Part shown: in pieces, positions 26,865 to 34,052 of the stretch
Numbering within the stretch: position 1 is the first letter of the stretch
Layout of the letters: every line of letters begins with the position of its first letter
From: Chloroflexota bacterium
GTDB taxonomy: Bacteria; Chloroflexota; Dehalococcoidia; Lucifugimonadales; UBA3495
Assembly: GCA_028875055.1 (NCBI GenBank)
Contig: JAPPGG010000044.1
Span: forward strand, 1 to 64,000
Length of the DNA: 64,000 nt
Reading direction: 5' to 3'
Position numbers and translations under genes: made by a program
Notes under the pieces: generated by a model
Databases searched by the model: none
Seen by the model: only the letters and a program-made list of their open reading frames with translations
Told to the model about the DNA's origin: nothing

Positions 26865-27860
26865 ATGCGCAGTATAGATATTCATGCCCATATTGCCCCG
26901 CTGGCGGCATCCCATTTGCCCGAGGGTCAGACTTGGCACGGATTCACCCGCCAGGAAATGAATGGCCGGCAGTTTCTGGTGCAGGGAGACAAGCGCCAGT
27001 GGTTGCACCCTGCGTATTCCCTGAATGCTGATGAGCGGATAGCCTACATGGATTCGGTGGACGTGGACGTGCAAGTCCTGACCACCTGGGTGGGCATGTA
27101 CAACTATGACCTGCCCGGTGATGTGGGGGCCGGAATTGCCCGGGAGTGCAACGATTACGTGGCGGAGCTGACCCGCTCTCACCCCGAGCGGTTTTCGGGG
27201 ATGGCCACCCTGCCAATGCAGGACGTCAACGCCGCAGTTGCCGAACTGGAGCGGGCGGTCAATGAACTGGGGCTGAAGGGCGCACAGATAGCCGACCACG
27301 TCAATAACAAGACCCTGGATCACGAGGACTTCCTGCCCTTCTGGTCCGCCGCCGAGGAGCTGGGCGCACTCATATTCTTCCACCAGGAGGGAGACGATAC
27401 CATCGTCAAGCCGAGGGACACCAAGGGGTGGGCGATAGACAATTCCATTGGCAACCTTTCGGACCGGGTGGTGACATTTGCCACGCTGGTGTTTGGCGGG
27501 GTGTTGGACCGGTTCCCGGACCTGAAAGTGTGCCTGGCCCACGGCGGCGGCTTCACCTGTTTCGGGGCGGGCCGGCTCGACCGGGGCTGGCAGGTGCGGT
27601 CAGAGGCGCGGGAACTGGGCGCCAACATTCCCAGCACCTATCTGGACAAGGTCTATTACGACTGCCTGACCCACAGCGAGCCGGTGCTGCGGTACATGAT
27701 AGACACGGCAGGCATCGATCGAATATTCCTGGGCAGCGACTACCCTTACGATATGGGCATAGATGAACCCACTGCCTGGGTCAACAGCCTGGAGAGCCTG
27801 ACCCAGGACGAGAAGGACGCAATACTCTGGAAGAACCTGGAGAGGGTGCTGGGGGTGTAG
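26865..27860 (+). CDS. Amidohydrolase-2 family protein (ACMSD-like), divergent array copy 5
   Basis: This is the most divergent paralogue, 331 residues from the ATG at 26865, which follows AGGAG by 8 nt. It keeps His7, His9, His173 and His226, and the catalytic Asp292 now lies in GSDYPYD instead of GTDWP. The segment after the barrel His reads HQEGDD, adding acidic residues near the active site. An insertion around residues 30-50 lengthens the entry loop. A 181-bp gap separates it from copy 4, whereas copies 1-4 are 37-79 bp apart, so it may be expressed separately or have joined the array earlier. Confidence 0.88.
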   Translation: MRSIDIHAHIAPLAASHLPEGQTWHGFTRQEMNGRQFLVQGDKRQWLHPAYSLNADERIAYMDSVDVDVQVLTTWVGMYNYDLPGDVGAGIARECNDYVAELTRSHPERFSGMATLPMQDVNAAVAELERAVNELGLKGAQIADHVNNKTLDHEDFLPFWSAAEELGALIFFHQEGDDTIVKPRDTKGWAIDNSIGNLSDRVVTFATLVFGGVLDRFPDLKVCLAHGGGFTCFGAGRLDRGWQVRSEARELGANIPSTYLDKVYYDCLTHSEPVLRYMIDTAGIDRIFLGSDYPYDMGIDEPTAWVNSLESLTQDEKDAILWKNLERVLGV

Positions 27861-27876
27861 AAGCGGCTTCGGCCAA

Positions 27877-27902
27877 GGTGGAGTCCGCTGGCAGCGACTC
27901 CA
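27877..27902. repeat. Inverted repeat after the amidohydrolase array
   Basis: A perfect 8-bp inverted repeat GTGGAGTC/GACTCCAC with a 10-nt loop lies 16 bp past the stop codon of copy 5. There is no T run, so it may be a factor-dependent terminator or mRNA-end stabiliser rather than an intrinsic terminator. Confidence 0.4.
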
Positions 27903-28251
27903 CGCTGCGGCAGATGAATGAGCGTCACTGCCATCTTGCCTCTATCCGTGTTCAGGCCGGGGGATAACGAAAAGGGGCCGTAGCGGCGCAACGGGCTTGC
28001 AGTGTTGTCAGCCCGCTTCGCTATTTCAACTCTTAACCGGAATCCAGGAAGGACGTCAAGGGCCGGATGTGCGGCGCCGTACGGTCTCCACTCCGGCGCA
28101 GGTCGGAGCGAGCATGAAATCCCCGCGATTCTCGGAGCCGCGGTTCCCATACCGCTCCAGGATTTGCTGGAGGGTACAGGGAGCTGTGACGGTCGAAGAA
28201 CCGAGGGCGTTCCGGTGGTACTGGCGGGGTGCTTCGGCCCGTTCCGGGAGT

Positions 28252-28280
28252 TTGGTCGAGTGATGAATTGCTGGTATTAT
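28252..28280 (+). promoter_or_regulatory. Extended -10 promoter for the VOC-FAH pair
   Basis: TTGGTC is 17 bp from TATTAT, which is preceded by TGG, an extended -10 arrangement. The predicted start is about 30 nt ahead of the VOC gene. Confidence 0.45.
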
Positions 28281-28317
28281 AGCGGCACCATGAAAATACG
28301 AAAAAGGGAGGAATACA

Positions 28318-28707
28318 ATGCTTGAAGATCCCATCAGGCTCAAGAATATTAACCACATTACCTACAACGTCAAGGACAAGGACGCGGCCTTGAAGTGGTA
28401 CGAGGATTTTCTGGGATTGAAGCAGATTCCCAAGATGGTCAACAGCGACCACCTGTACTGGCTGCAGTTGCCCAGCGGCGCTATGGTCCACATTATCGAA
28501 AACCCCGATGCGCCCTCCGCGCCGTCTCACCACACGGCTTTTGAAGTGGACGACATTGAGGCATCGCACAAGTATTTCAACGGCAGAGGCATCGAGACCA
28601 CGGAAATCCAGACCCGCAACGACGGGCAGCGGGCCTTCTACATCAACGACCTGGACGGCAACCGGATAGAACTTTGCACGGTGTCCGGTTTTGGCGTGCT
28701 GGTCTAG
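28318..28707 (+). CDS. VOC-superfamily (glyoxalase/dioxygenase-like) protein
   Basis: This 129-residue vicinal-oxygen-chelate fold protein has predicted metal ligands His13 at the end of the first strand, His71 or His72 before the AFEV strand, and Glu118 in the GNRIEL strand. This places it among glyoxalase-I or extradiol-dioxygenase-like enzymes, but one domain of this size is too generic for a substrate call. The ATG follows GGGAGGAATACA. It lies 65 bp ahead of a fumarylacetoacetate-hydrolase-family gene, a pairing typical of aromatic ring-cleavage routes. Confidence 0.85.
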   Translation: MLEDPIRLKNINHITYNVKDKDAALKWYEDFLGLKQIPKMVNSDHLYWLQLPSGAMVHIIENPDAPSAPSHHTAFEVDDIEASHKYFNGRGIETTEIQTRNDGQRAFYINDLDGNRIELCTVSGFGVLV

Positions 28708-28772
28708 CCTGCCCCCGCAACAGAAGGTCCCGAGCTGGTTTCCGAGGCCCTCTCGGAGAAGGAGAAACTGAA

Positions 28773-29696
28773 ATGAAGCTGGCCTTTTTTGACGATTTCA
28801 AGCTGGGCGTGGTCAAGGGCGACAACGTGGTGGACGTATCGTCCGCAGTGAGCGGCGTGGCCCATACCTCGCCGCATGACCTGATAAACCGGGTGATCGA
28901 AGGGTTCGACGGCCATCGGGCTGGCATTGAGGCTATAGTCAACGCGGAAGCCGGAGTCCCCCTGAGTTCGGTGAAGCTGCGCCCGCCCCTGCCCAAGCCG
29001 TACACGATAGTCTGCATGGCGGTTAATTACATGGAAGACGGCACGCGAGACGAGCCGGCGCCAATCAACGCCTTCCTGAAGTCGCCGCACTGCGTAATCG
29101 GGCCGGACGATACTGTGGTCCTGCCAGACATCCCCGCCACCATCTTTGAGTTTGAGGCGGAGATGGCTTTTGTGATAGGCAAACGGGCCGAGTTCGTAAA
29201 GCCTGAAGATGCGTATGACCACATATTCGGGTACCTGAATTTTATTGACGGGTCGGCCCGTGGCGTGCTGCCCCCGGGCAATACCTTCTACCAGATGAAG
29301 TCGCGCGCCACCTTCTGCCCCATCGGTCCCTACATAGTGACGGCTGACGAGTTCACCAATCCCCTGAACCGGCAGGTTGTGCTGAAGGTCAATGGCGAAG
29401 TCAAGCAGAACTACAACACCGACGATATGGCCCACAAGATTCCGAGGATAATGGAGTGGGTTACGTCCATACACCCCCTGGAGCCGGGCGACATCGTGGC
29501 GACGGGCACCAACCACCGGGGCCTGAGCGCCCTGATGGACGGCGACGTTCTGGACCTGGAGTGCGAGGGACTGGGCAACCTTCACCTGAACTTCAAGGAC
29601 GACTTGAAGCGGACCTGGGCGAGGGAGACCCGGCTGGACCGCCAGAACCAGGGGCATGACACGACGACGCCTCAGTTGACGGGCAAGTACGCCTAG
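28773..29696 (+). CDS. Fumarylacetoacetate hydrolase (FAH) family protein
   Basis: This 307-residue FAH-fold enzyme is of the kind that hydrolyses, hydrates or decarboxylates 2-oxo acids released by meta ring cleavage. Metal ligands are predicted at Glu128 and Glu130 (FEAE motif) and Asp159 (FIDGSARG). The remaining signature parts are clear: KSPHCVIGPDD near 103-113, KSRATF in the middle, the conserved NTDDM, and PGDIVATGTNHRG near the end. An upstream in-frame extension to 28674 overlaps the VOC gene and has no ribosome site, while the ATG at 28773 follows GAAGGAG. It could act downstream of the amidohydrolases. Confidence 0.92.
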   Translation: MKLAFFDDFKLGVVKGDNVVDVSSAVSGVAHTSPHDLINRVIEGFDGHRAGIEAIVNAEAGVPLSSVKLRPPLPKPYTIVCMAVNYMEDGTRDEPAPINAFLKSPHCVIGPDDTVVLPDIPATIFEFEAEMAFVIGKRAEFVKPEDAYDHIFGYLNFIDGSARGVLPPGNTFYQMKSRATFCPIGPYIVTADEFTNPLNRQVVLKVNGEVKQNYNTDDMAHKIPRIMEWVTSIHPLEPGDIVATGTNHRGLSALMDGDVLDLECEGLGNLHLNFKDDLKRTWARETRLDRQNQGHDTTTPQLTGKYA

Positions 29697-29744
29697 CGGA
29701 CTAACTGCTTTGTAGTGACGGGTTATACGGAGCATTGCCGTTCC

Positions 29745-29777
29745 TGCGAGGCTTCCGCCCTTGCGCGGGAACGGTGG
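29745..29777. repeat. Decayed single arm of the CGTTCCCGC dispersed repeat
   Basis: This segment (GCGAGG...CGCGGGAACG type) resembles the right arm at 38935-38963 with a few substitutions. It suggests a solo, worn copy of the hairpin repeat. Confidence 0.45.
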
Positions 29778-29862
29778 TCAGGCCTCGCCCGCCATTGCAA
29801 TTCTGTTGACCCGCCAGCGGCTTGATGCCGAGTTGCCCACCCAGCGAGCTGGCGCCAAATGA

Positions 29863-29891
29863 CAGGCCTCCGGTTGAATGCCGGAGGCCTG
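29863..29891. terminator. Perfect 11-bp hairpin in the FAH to tRNA gap
   Basis: Arms 29863-29873 and 29881-29891 pair perfectly around a 7-nt loop. There is no proper T run on either side, so it may be a weak terminator for the FAH unit or another structural element. Confidence 0.4.
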
Positions 29892-30083
29892 CGGTATTTC
29901 ACGGGAGGCAGGGCGGGTGTCGCAGGAGGTTGATGGCGGATGGAGGCCCTTTCAATGACCACCCAGAGGTGCGGCGGTCCATACCTGGCTTATGCCGGAA
30001 GAACGGCATCCTCATCCAGGTCAGGCTCCATAAAGGGGGAAAGGACTCTGTAATGGCTTTCTGGGGTGAGGGAAAGAGGGAAG

Positions 30084-30159
30084 TGGCGTCCCAGGCAGGA
30101 TTCGAACCCGCGACCCGCTGCTTAGAAGGCAGCCGCTCTATCCACTGAGCTACTGGGAC
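30084..30159 (-). tRNA. tRNA-Arg (UCU anticodon)
   Basis: A full cloverleaf is readable on the minus strand. It has a 7-bp acceptor stem GTCCCAG/CTGGGAC, a D-arm with AGCTCAGTGGATAGAGC, a 5-bp anticodon stem GCTGC/GCAGC with loop CTTCTAA, and a T-arm with GGTTCGAATCC. The anticodon TCT lies at 30124-30126 (read as AGA on the plus strand), so it decodes AGA. The 3' CCA is encoded at 30084-30086. The gene is 76 nt long and stands alone. Confidence 0.97.
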
Positions 30160-30207
30160 TCTGGTGTGGCCGAAATCCGGCGCGAACCAGACCGGACCTG
30201 CCAATCC

Positions 30208-30236
30208 ATCTTACGAAGCCCTCAATTGGGTGTCAA
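30208..30236 (-). promoter_or_regulatory. Sigma70-type promoter for tRNA-Arg
   Basis: A consensus TTGACA and TAAGAT are spaced by 17 bp on the minus strand, placing the start about 40 nt ahead of the tRNA. Confidence 0.65.
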
Positions 30237-30316
30237 GGCGGCCGGCGTTAGGATAGAATGGTGGGGCTGCGGGAGAGATGCGGCTTTGCAAGAGTACCAG
30301 GAGAAGTAAACCGAGT

Positions 30317-30739
30317 ATGGTTCAGGACAATCAGCCAATCCGCGTGCTGGTAGCCAAACCGGGGCTGGACGGCCATGACCGAGGGGCCAAGGTAATAGCC
30401 AGGGCAATGCGAGACGCGGGCATGGAGGTCATTTACACGGGCATCCGGCAGACACCGGAGATGATAGTGCAGGCGGCGGTGCAGGAAGACGTTGAAGTTC
30501 TGGGGTTGAGCATCCTTTCCGGTGCGCACATGGAGTTGATGCCCGAAATTATGCGCCTGCTCAGCGCGAACGGGATGGAGGACGTGCTTGTGGTGCTGGG
30601 GGGAATAATCCCCGAGGAAGACCGGCAGCCGCTTTCCGATATCGGGATTGATGCCGTGTTCGGGCCGGGGGCGTCCACCCAGGGCATCATTGACTACATA
30701 AACCAGGAGAGACGAGGGCCTGATTCTGACGGGAAATGA
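30317..30739 (+). CDS. Methylmalonyl-CoA mutase small (B12-binding) subunit
   Basis: This 140-residue free-standing cobalamin-binding domain carries the DxHxxG motif as Asp18, His20 and Gly23; His20 would be the lower ligand of cobalt. Further B12-fold landmarks are SILSGAHM and the VVLGGIIP turn. The length matches the small subunit of split acyl-CoA mutases in archaea and Chloroflexota. The large subunit is at 43977-45641 on the opposite strand, so the two must assemble from separate transcripts. A frame extension to 30278 lacks a ribosome site; the ATG at 30317 has AGGAG at a rather long distance. Confidence 0.92.
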   Translation: MVQDNQPIRVLVAKPGLDGHDRGAKVIARAMRDAGMEVIYTGIRQTPEMIVQAAVQEDVEVLGLSILSGAHMELMPEIMRLLSANGMEDVLVVLGGIIPEEDRQPLSDIGIDAVFGPGASTQGIIDYINQERRGPDSDGK

Positions 30740-31036
30740 GAGCCGCTGATGTTGGCGGGAGAATGTGAAGCTTTCATTAGAAACGGCGGCCGTAGCATCC
30801 GGGCCACCGCTAGCTAAATCGTCTGATTCCTGGATTCGCCGAAGCGTTCAAATGTGTAGCTGCCAGCCAGGCTTTGGGACCCAAATGACGGATCGTTGGC
30901 AGAAGTTCAGACTCTCCCAAGCTCGGGGAGCATGATAGCGCTCGGCGCTGTTGGTCCGTTGTAGCCAGTCCTGGCGCGGTTCAAGTGGATAGTAAGAGGC
31001 GATTGCCCAGGCGGGTGTGTAACTGTTAAAAGGTGG

Positions 31037-31190
31037 CATTCACGGAAGCCTGGAACTCGTCATACCGGCGCCAGTCGGAATCAGGCAAGGCTGACAGTGA
31101 ATGCAGGTCAAACGCAGCAAGAAATCCTGTATGCCTGCGTTCGCCAGCATGACGGGACTGGCTGGCCGGGAAAACCCGCCAACTTTGAAC
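31037..31190. repeat. Dispersed hairpin-pair (REPIN-like) repeat, copy B
   Basis: It aligns with copy A (17938-18105) from CATTCACGGA through the GCAAGGCTGACAGTGAA core. Left arm 31058-31084 and right arm 31124-31154 are imperfect inverted copies. It is slightly shorter than copy A because of a gap in the centre. It is non-coding. Confidence 0.7.
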
Positions 31191-31212
31191 ACTTAAGCCG
31201 GAGTTTCCGGGC

Positions 31213-31243
31213 TTGACATTAGACCACGTACGGCACGTATAAT
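31213..31243 (+). promoter_or_regulatory. Promoter for the DUF177-rpmF-fabD-nusB-acpP cluster
   Basis: A consensus TTGACA and a perfect TATAAT are separated by 19 bp, a little longer than ideal. The predicted leader is about 90 nt. Confidence 0.6.
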
Positions 31244-31337
31244 TTACCCCAAAATTTGCCGGGCCGGCGGAATAGTCGGCTATAGTTAGTTATACCCGGA
31301 AATGGCAGACGGTTGCCATAACAAGCTTTAACAATTG

Positions 31338-31859
31338 ATGCAATACAACGTAGCGCAATTACTCAAGGAGTCCACCGGCGCAGTACGGCGGGTTACTGTA
31401 GCGGGGGAGCTGGCAATGCCCGGAGGGGCTTCCGCCTGGTACGACGGCGGGATGGAGTTATTGCGAACCCACCAGGGGCTGCTGGTCAGAGGTACGGTTG
31501 ACGCGACGGCCCCATCGGGCTGCAGCAGGTGCCTGAATGAATTTGCCAGCCGCTGCCAGATAGAGGTGGAGGAAGAGTTTTTTCCGGTGGTAGATGTCAA
31601 TACCGGAAGGCGAATGGAGCCGCCCTGGGACTATGACGGAACCACCATAGACGAGAGTCATGTTCTGGACATTTCCGAGGTGCTGAGGCAGTGCACCATA
31701 GCGGCGCAACCGATCAAGCCGCTCTGCAGCGAGGAGTGCCAGGGACTTTGCCAGGAATGCGGCGTTGACCTGAACGAAAGCAAGTGCATGTGCAGCGGCG
31801 GCGACATAGATCCCCGGTGGGAGGCGCTGGCGGCGCTGCTCAATCAGCCAGAAAACTGA
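31338..31859 (+). CDS. DUF177 (YceD-like) protein
   Basis: This 173-residue protein belongs to the family linked to 23S rRNA accumulation and is nearly always encoded just before rpmF, as here. The core shows CSRCLNEF near residue 62. A C-terminal Cys cluster (CSEECQGLCQECG, then CMC) may bind zinc. A TTG immediately precedes the ATG at 31338; ATG is preferred, and neither has a clear ribosome site. The gap to rpmF is 14 bp, so the two are co-translated. Confidence 0.88.
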   Translation: MQYNVAQLLKESTGAVRRVTVAGELAMPGGASAWYDGGMELLRTHQGLLVRGTVDATAPSGCSRCLNEFASRCQIEVEEEFFPVVDVNTGRRMEPPWDYDGTTIDESHVLDISEVLRQCTIAAQPIKPLCSEECQGLCQECGVDLNESKCMCSGGDIDPRWEALAALLNQPEN

Positions 31860-31873
31860 GAGGAACCTGAACC

Positions 31874-32056
31874 ATGGGTGCAGTACCAAACAAGAAAGTT
31901 ACGCGAGCAAGGAGAGGAAGGCGACTGACTTCCTACAAGTTGAAGCCCCTTCACCCCTCCCGATGCCCGCGGTGCAATGCCGCGAAGTTGCCTCATGCCG
32001 CCTGTCCCCAATGCGGCTACTACCGTGGACGCCAGGTAGTAGGCGTCGGAATGTAG
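31874..32056 (+). CDS. rpmF: 50S ribosomal protein L32
   Basis: This 60-residue protein begins MGAVPNKKVTRARRGRR, the usual basic L32 N-terminus, and has a CPRC...CPQC zinc ribbon at about 31-47. It belongs to the large ribosomal subunit. The four Cys are intact, so this is the zinc-binding form. The ATG follows GAGAGGAACCTGAACC. It lies between DUF177 and fabD, in the widely conserved order. Confidence 0.97.
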   Translation: MGAVPNKKVTRARRGRRLTSYKLKPLHPSRCPRCNAAKLPHAACPQCGYYRGRQVVGVGM

Positions 32057-32072
32057 ACCCCCATATCCATGA

Positions 32073-32116
32073 GCCGCACGCCCTTCCCATGGGAAGGGCT
32101 GACTTTCAAGTGCGGC
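32073..32116 (+). promoter_or_regulatory. Nested hairpin between rpmF and fabD
   Basis: Outer arms GCCGCAC (32073-32079) and GTGCGGC (32110-32116) enclose a second palindrome CCCTTCCC/GGGAAGGG (32081-32098). It lies in the only large gap of the cluster. It may tune ribosomal versus fatty-acid gene output or be an mRNA processing site; there is no T run. Confidence 0.5.
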
Positions 32117-32173
32117 GTATCCCCCAGAGTGGTTGCTGAAGAGTAGTGGCGAATTGGGTTGAGGGTAGAGTCT

Positions 32174-33139
32174 ATGACGATGACGCAGGAAAATCGGGAA
32201 TTCTCGTACGTGTTTCCGGGCCAGGGTTCCCAGAGCGTGGGAATGGGACTGGAGCTGTACCAGTCCTCACCGGCGGCCAGGGAAATATTTGAAGAAGCTG
32301 ACGACAGCCTGGGCTTTTCGTTGTCCAGGCTTATCTTTGAGGGCCCTTCACGGGAATTGCAGGACACCATGAATTCCCAGCCGGCAATTATGGTGGTCAG
32401 CATCGCGTGCTGGAAGGCCTGGGCAGAGTTCCTGGGGGCCCAGAGTCCCAGGCCCATTTCGGTGGCGGGGCACAGCCTGGGCGAATACACGTCGCTGGTG
32501 GTAGCCGGTGTGATCAGTTTTGGCGACGGTGTCCGGCTGGTACGGGAACGGGGGCGGCTGATGCACGAAGCATCGGAAGTGCGCCCGGGAGGAATGGCCG
32601 CCATTATCGGCCTGGAGGAACTGGCCTTCGAGCATATTTGCGCCGAGACCGGCGTGGAACTGGCCAACGTAAACAGCGACGACCAGGTGGTAATCAGCGG
32701 GGACAAGATTGCGGTGGCCCGGGCGATGGACCTGGCGACCGCCAGGGGGGCCAAAAAGGCGGTGCCGCTGAAGGTCAGCGGAGCCTTCCACTCGTCGCTG
32801 ATGGGGCATGCCCAGCAGGGACTGGTTGCAGCCCTGGCCGACCTGGAGATGTCGGAGCCGGAAATTCCCATCGTCGCCAACTCCCTGGCAGCGCCGGTGA
32901 CAACGGTGGAGGAGGTCCGCAGCGAGTTGACGGAGGGGTTGTGCCACTGCGTTAGGTGGAAGCAGTCGGTGCGGTACATGGTGGATTCCGGCGCCTCCCA
33001 CTTTGTTGAATTCGGGCCCAGCCGGGTCTTGTCGAGCCTGATCAAGAGAATCGACCGGGATGTAGAGGCATTCACCCTGTCCGATCCGTCTTCCATAGAA
33101 AAAGCTGTCGCTGTAGTGCAGGACGGAAGCCGGGAATAA
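32174..33139 (+). CDS. fabD: Malonyl-CoA:ACP transacylase
   Basis: This 321-residue protein moves malonyl from CoA to acyl carrier protein, the entry step of fatty acid synthesis. It has the GQGSQ motif near 16-20, catalytic Ser101 in GHSLGEY, Arg126 and His206 in GAFHSSLM. The ATG at 32174 follows GAGGGTAGAG; a TTG at 32159 is in frame but has no ribosome site. The ACP gene lies 511 bp downstream, with nusB in between. plsX, fabH and fabG, usual members of this cluster, are missing. Confidence 0.96.
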   Translation: MTMTQENREFSYVFPGQGSQSVGMGLELYQSSPAAREIFEEADDSLGFSLSRLIFEGPSRELQDTMNSQPAIMVVSIACWKAWAEFLGAQSPRPISVAGHSLGEYTSLVVAGVISFGDGVRLVRERGRLMHEASEVRPGGMAAIIGLEELAFEHICAETGVELANVNSDDQVVISGDKIAVARAMDLATARGAKKAVPLKVSGAFHSSLMGHAQQGLVAALADLEMSEPEIPIVANSLAAPVTTVEEVRSELTEGLCHCVRWKQSVRYMVDSGASHFVEFGPSRVLSSLIKRIDRDVEAFTLSDPSSIEKAVAVVQDGSRE

Positions 33140-33160
33140 CGGTCGCCCACTCAATTTCTG

Positions 33161-33646
33161 GTGAGTATGCCAAAGGTTTTTACCAGGGACCCCAGAAGCC
33201 TGGCCAGAACGGTTGCACTGCAGGCCGGGTTTGCCAACGACCTGCGGGGAAGGGTTGATGATCAGTCGGCCCTGGAATGGCTGGTAGAGGAGAACCTGGT
33301 ACGGTCGAAGGACACCGACGGCGTACTTGCCCTGTCCCGAGACCTGCTGCAGGGGCTTCAGGAAAGGCAGCGGGAACTGGACCAGTTGATTCAGACATAT
33401 GCGCCGGCATGGCCGATCCACTTGTTATCGCCCATAGACCGCAATATACTGCGCATTGCGCTTTACGAATTGCTTTACCATCCAGTTACTCCCGCCAAGA
33501 CTGCGGTCAACGAAGCCGTGGAGCTAGCCAAGGTATTTGGCAGCGAGAGTTCGGCGAGGTTCGTGAACGGTGTGCTTGGCACGGCCATGACAGACCTGTC
33601 CAAGGGAGAACTGAACCAGGAAAAACTCGCTTCCGAAGGGAGATGA
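33161..33646 (+). CDS. nusB: Transcription antitermination protein NusB
   Basis: This 161-residue helical protein helps NusE/S10 form the antitermination complex on rRNA operons. The C-terminal half has the family signatures [14 protein letters not shown] at about 91-104, [15 protein letters not shown], and the FVNGVLG motif near 133. The N-terminal part is more divergent than usual. The start is either the GTG at 33161 or the ATG at 33167; neither has a strong ribosome site. It lies 21 bp after fabD and 4 bp before acpP. Confidence 0.9.
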   Translation: MSMPKVFTRDPRSLARTVALQAGFANDLRGRVDDQSALEWLVEENLVRSKDTDGVLALSRDLLQGLQERQRELDQLIQTYAPAWPIHLLSPIDRNILRIALYELLYHPVTPAKTAVNEAVELAKVFGSESSARFVNGVLGTAMTDLSKGELNQEKLASEGR

Positions 33647-33650
33647 CCGC

Positions 33651-33911
33651 TTGGCCACCGTTATTGAACGAGTAAGATCGATTGTTGTGGATAAATTAGG
33701 TGTTGACGAAGAAGATGTGGCAGAAGCTTCTTCGTTTGTCGATGACCTGAACGCCGACTCGCTGGACCTGGTGGAGCTCATAATGGCATTTGAGGAGGAG
33801 TTCTCGACCGACGACAACCAGGTGGAGATTTCCGACGACGATGCCGCCAATATCCAGACTGTAGGAGATGCTGTCACTTACCTGGTAGAGCACGGTGTCT
33901 CCGACGAATAG
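33651..33911 (+). CDS. acpP: Acyl carrier protein
   Basis: This is an 86-residue acidic four-helix carrier. Ser37 in the ADSLDLVEL motif is the 4'-phosphopantetheine attachment site. The usual N-terminal [15 protein letters not shown] helix is present. The start is TTG with GGGAGATGACCGC upstream. It is 4 bp downstream of nusB, so it is strongly coupled to it. It carries growing acyl chains for the type II fatty-acid synthase. Confidence 0.96.
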   Translation: MATVIERVRSIVVDKLGVDEEDVAEASSFVDDLNADSLDLVELIMAFEEEFSTDDNQVEISDDDAANIQTVGDAVTYLVEHGVSDE

Positions 33912-34052
33912 TCCGGCCAGGTCTCCCTTCCCCGGCAACGATTGGATGGCCGATGCCGCCCCTTTTCGGCCGTGAATTCCTCGTACCCCAACCGGCGCCT
34001 CGGTGTCCGTCTTGCGGGGCGCTGACGTGCCGGATAACGCCTTGAACTCGCC

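Larger units (their letters stand above)
27861..28317. other. Intergenic region between the array and the VOC gene
   Basis: This 457-bp gap holds the inverted repeat at 27877-27902, a second weak hairpin near 27989-28012 (CGGGCT/AGCCCG), and a promoter at 28252-28280. Its open frames have no ribosome sites and match no family I recognise, so no gene is called. Confidence 0.5.
29697..30083. other. Intergenic region before tRNA-Arg
   Basis: This 387-bp gap holds a worn dispersed-repeat arm at 29745-29777 and a perfect hairpin at 29863-29891. I see no gene in it. Confidence 0.5.
30740..31337. other. Intergenic region with repeat copy B and a housekeeping promoter
   Basis: This 598-bp gap carries no supported gene. 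The first 300 bp hold nothing I recognise. Repeat copy B occupies 31037-31190 and is followed at once by the promoter at 31213-31243. Confidence 0.55.

Noticed and set aside
22675-27860. CRISPR-like periodic similarity at about 1-kb spacing
   Set aside because: The periodicity comes from five paralogous protein genes, not short direct repeats with spacers. No CRISPR array or cas gene is visible in the window.
30848-31039. Small minus-strand open frame ahead of repeat copy B
   Set aside because: No ribosome site, no recognisable family and no conserved context.
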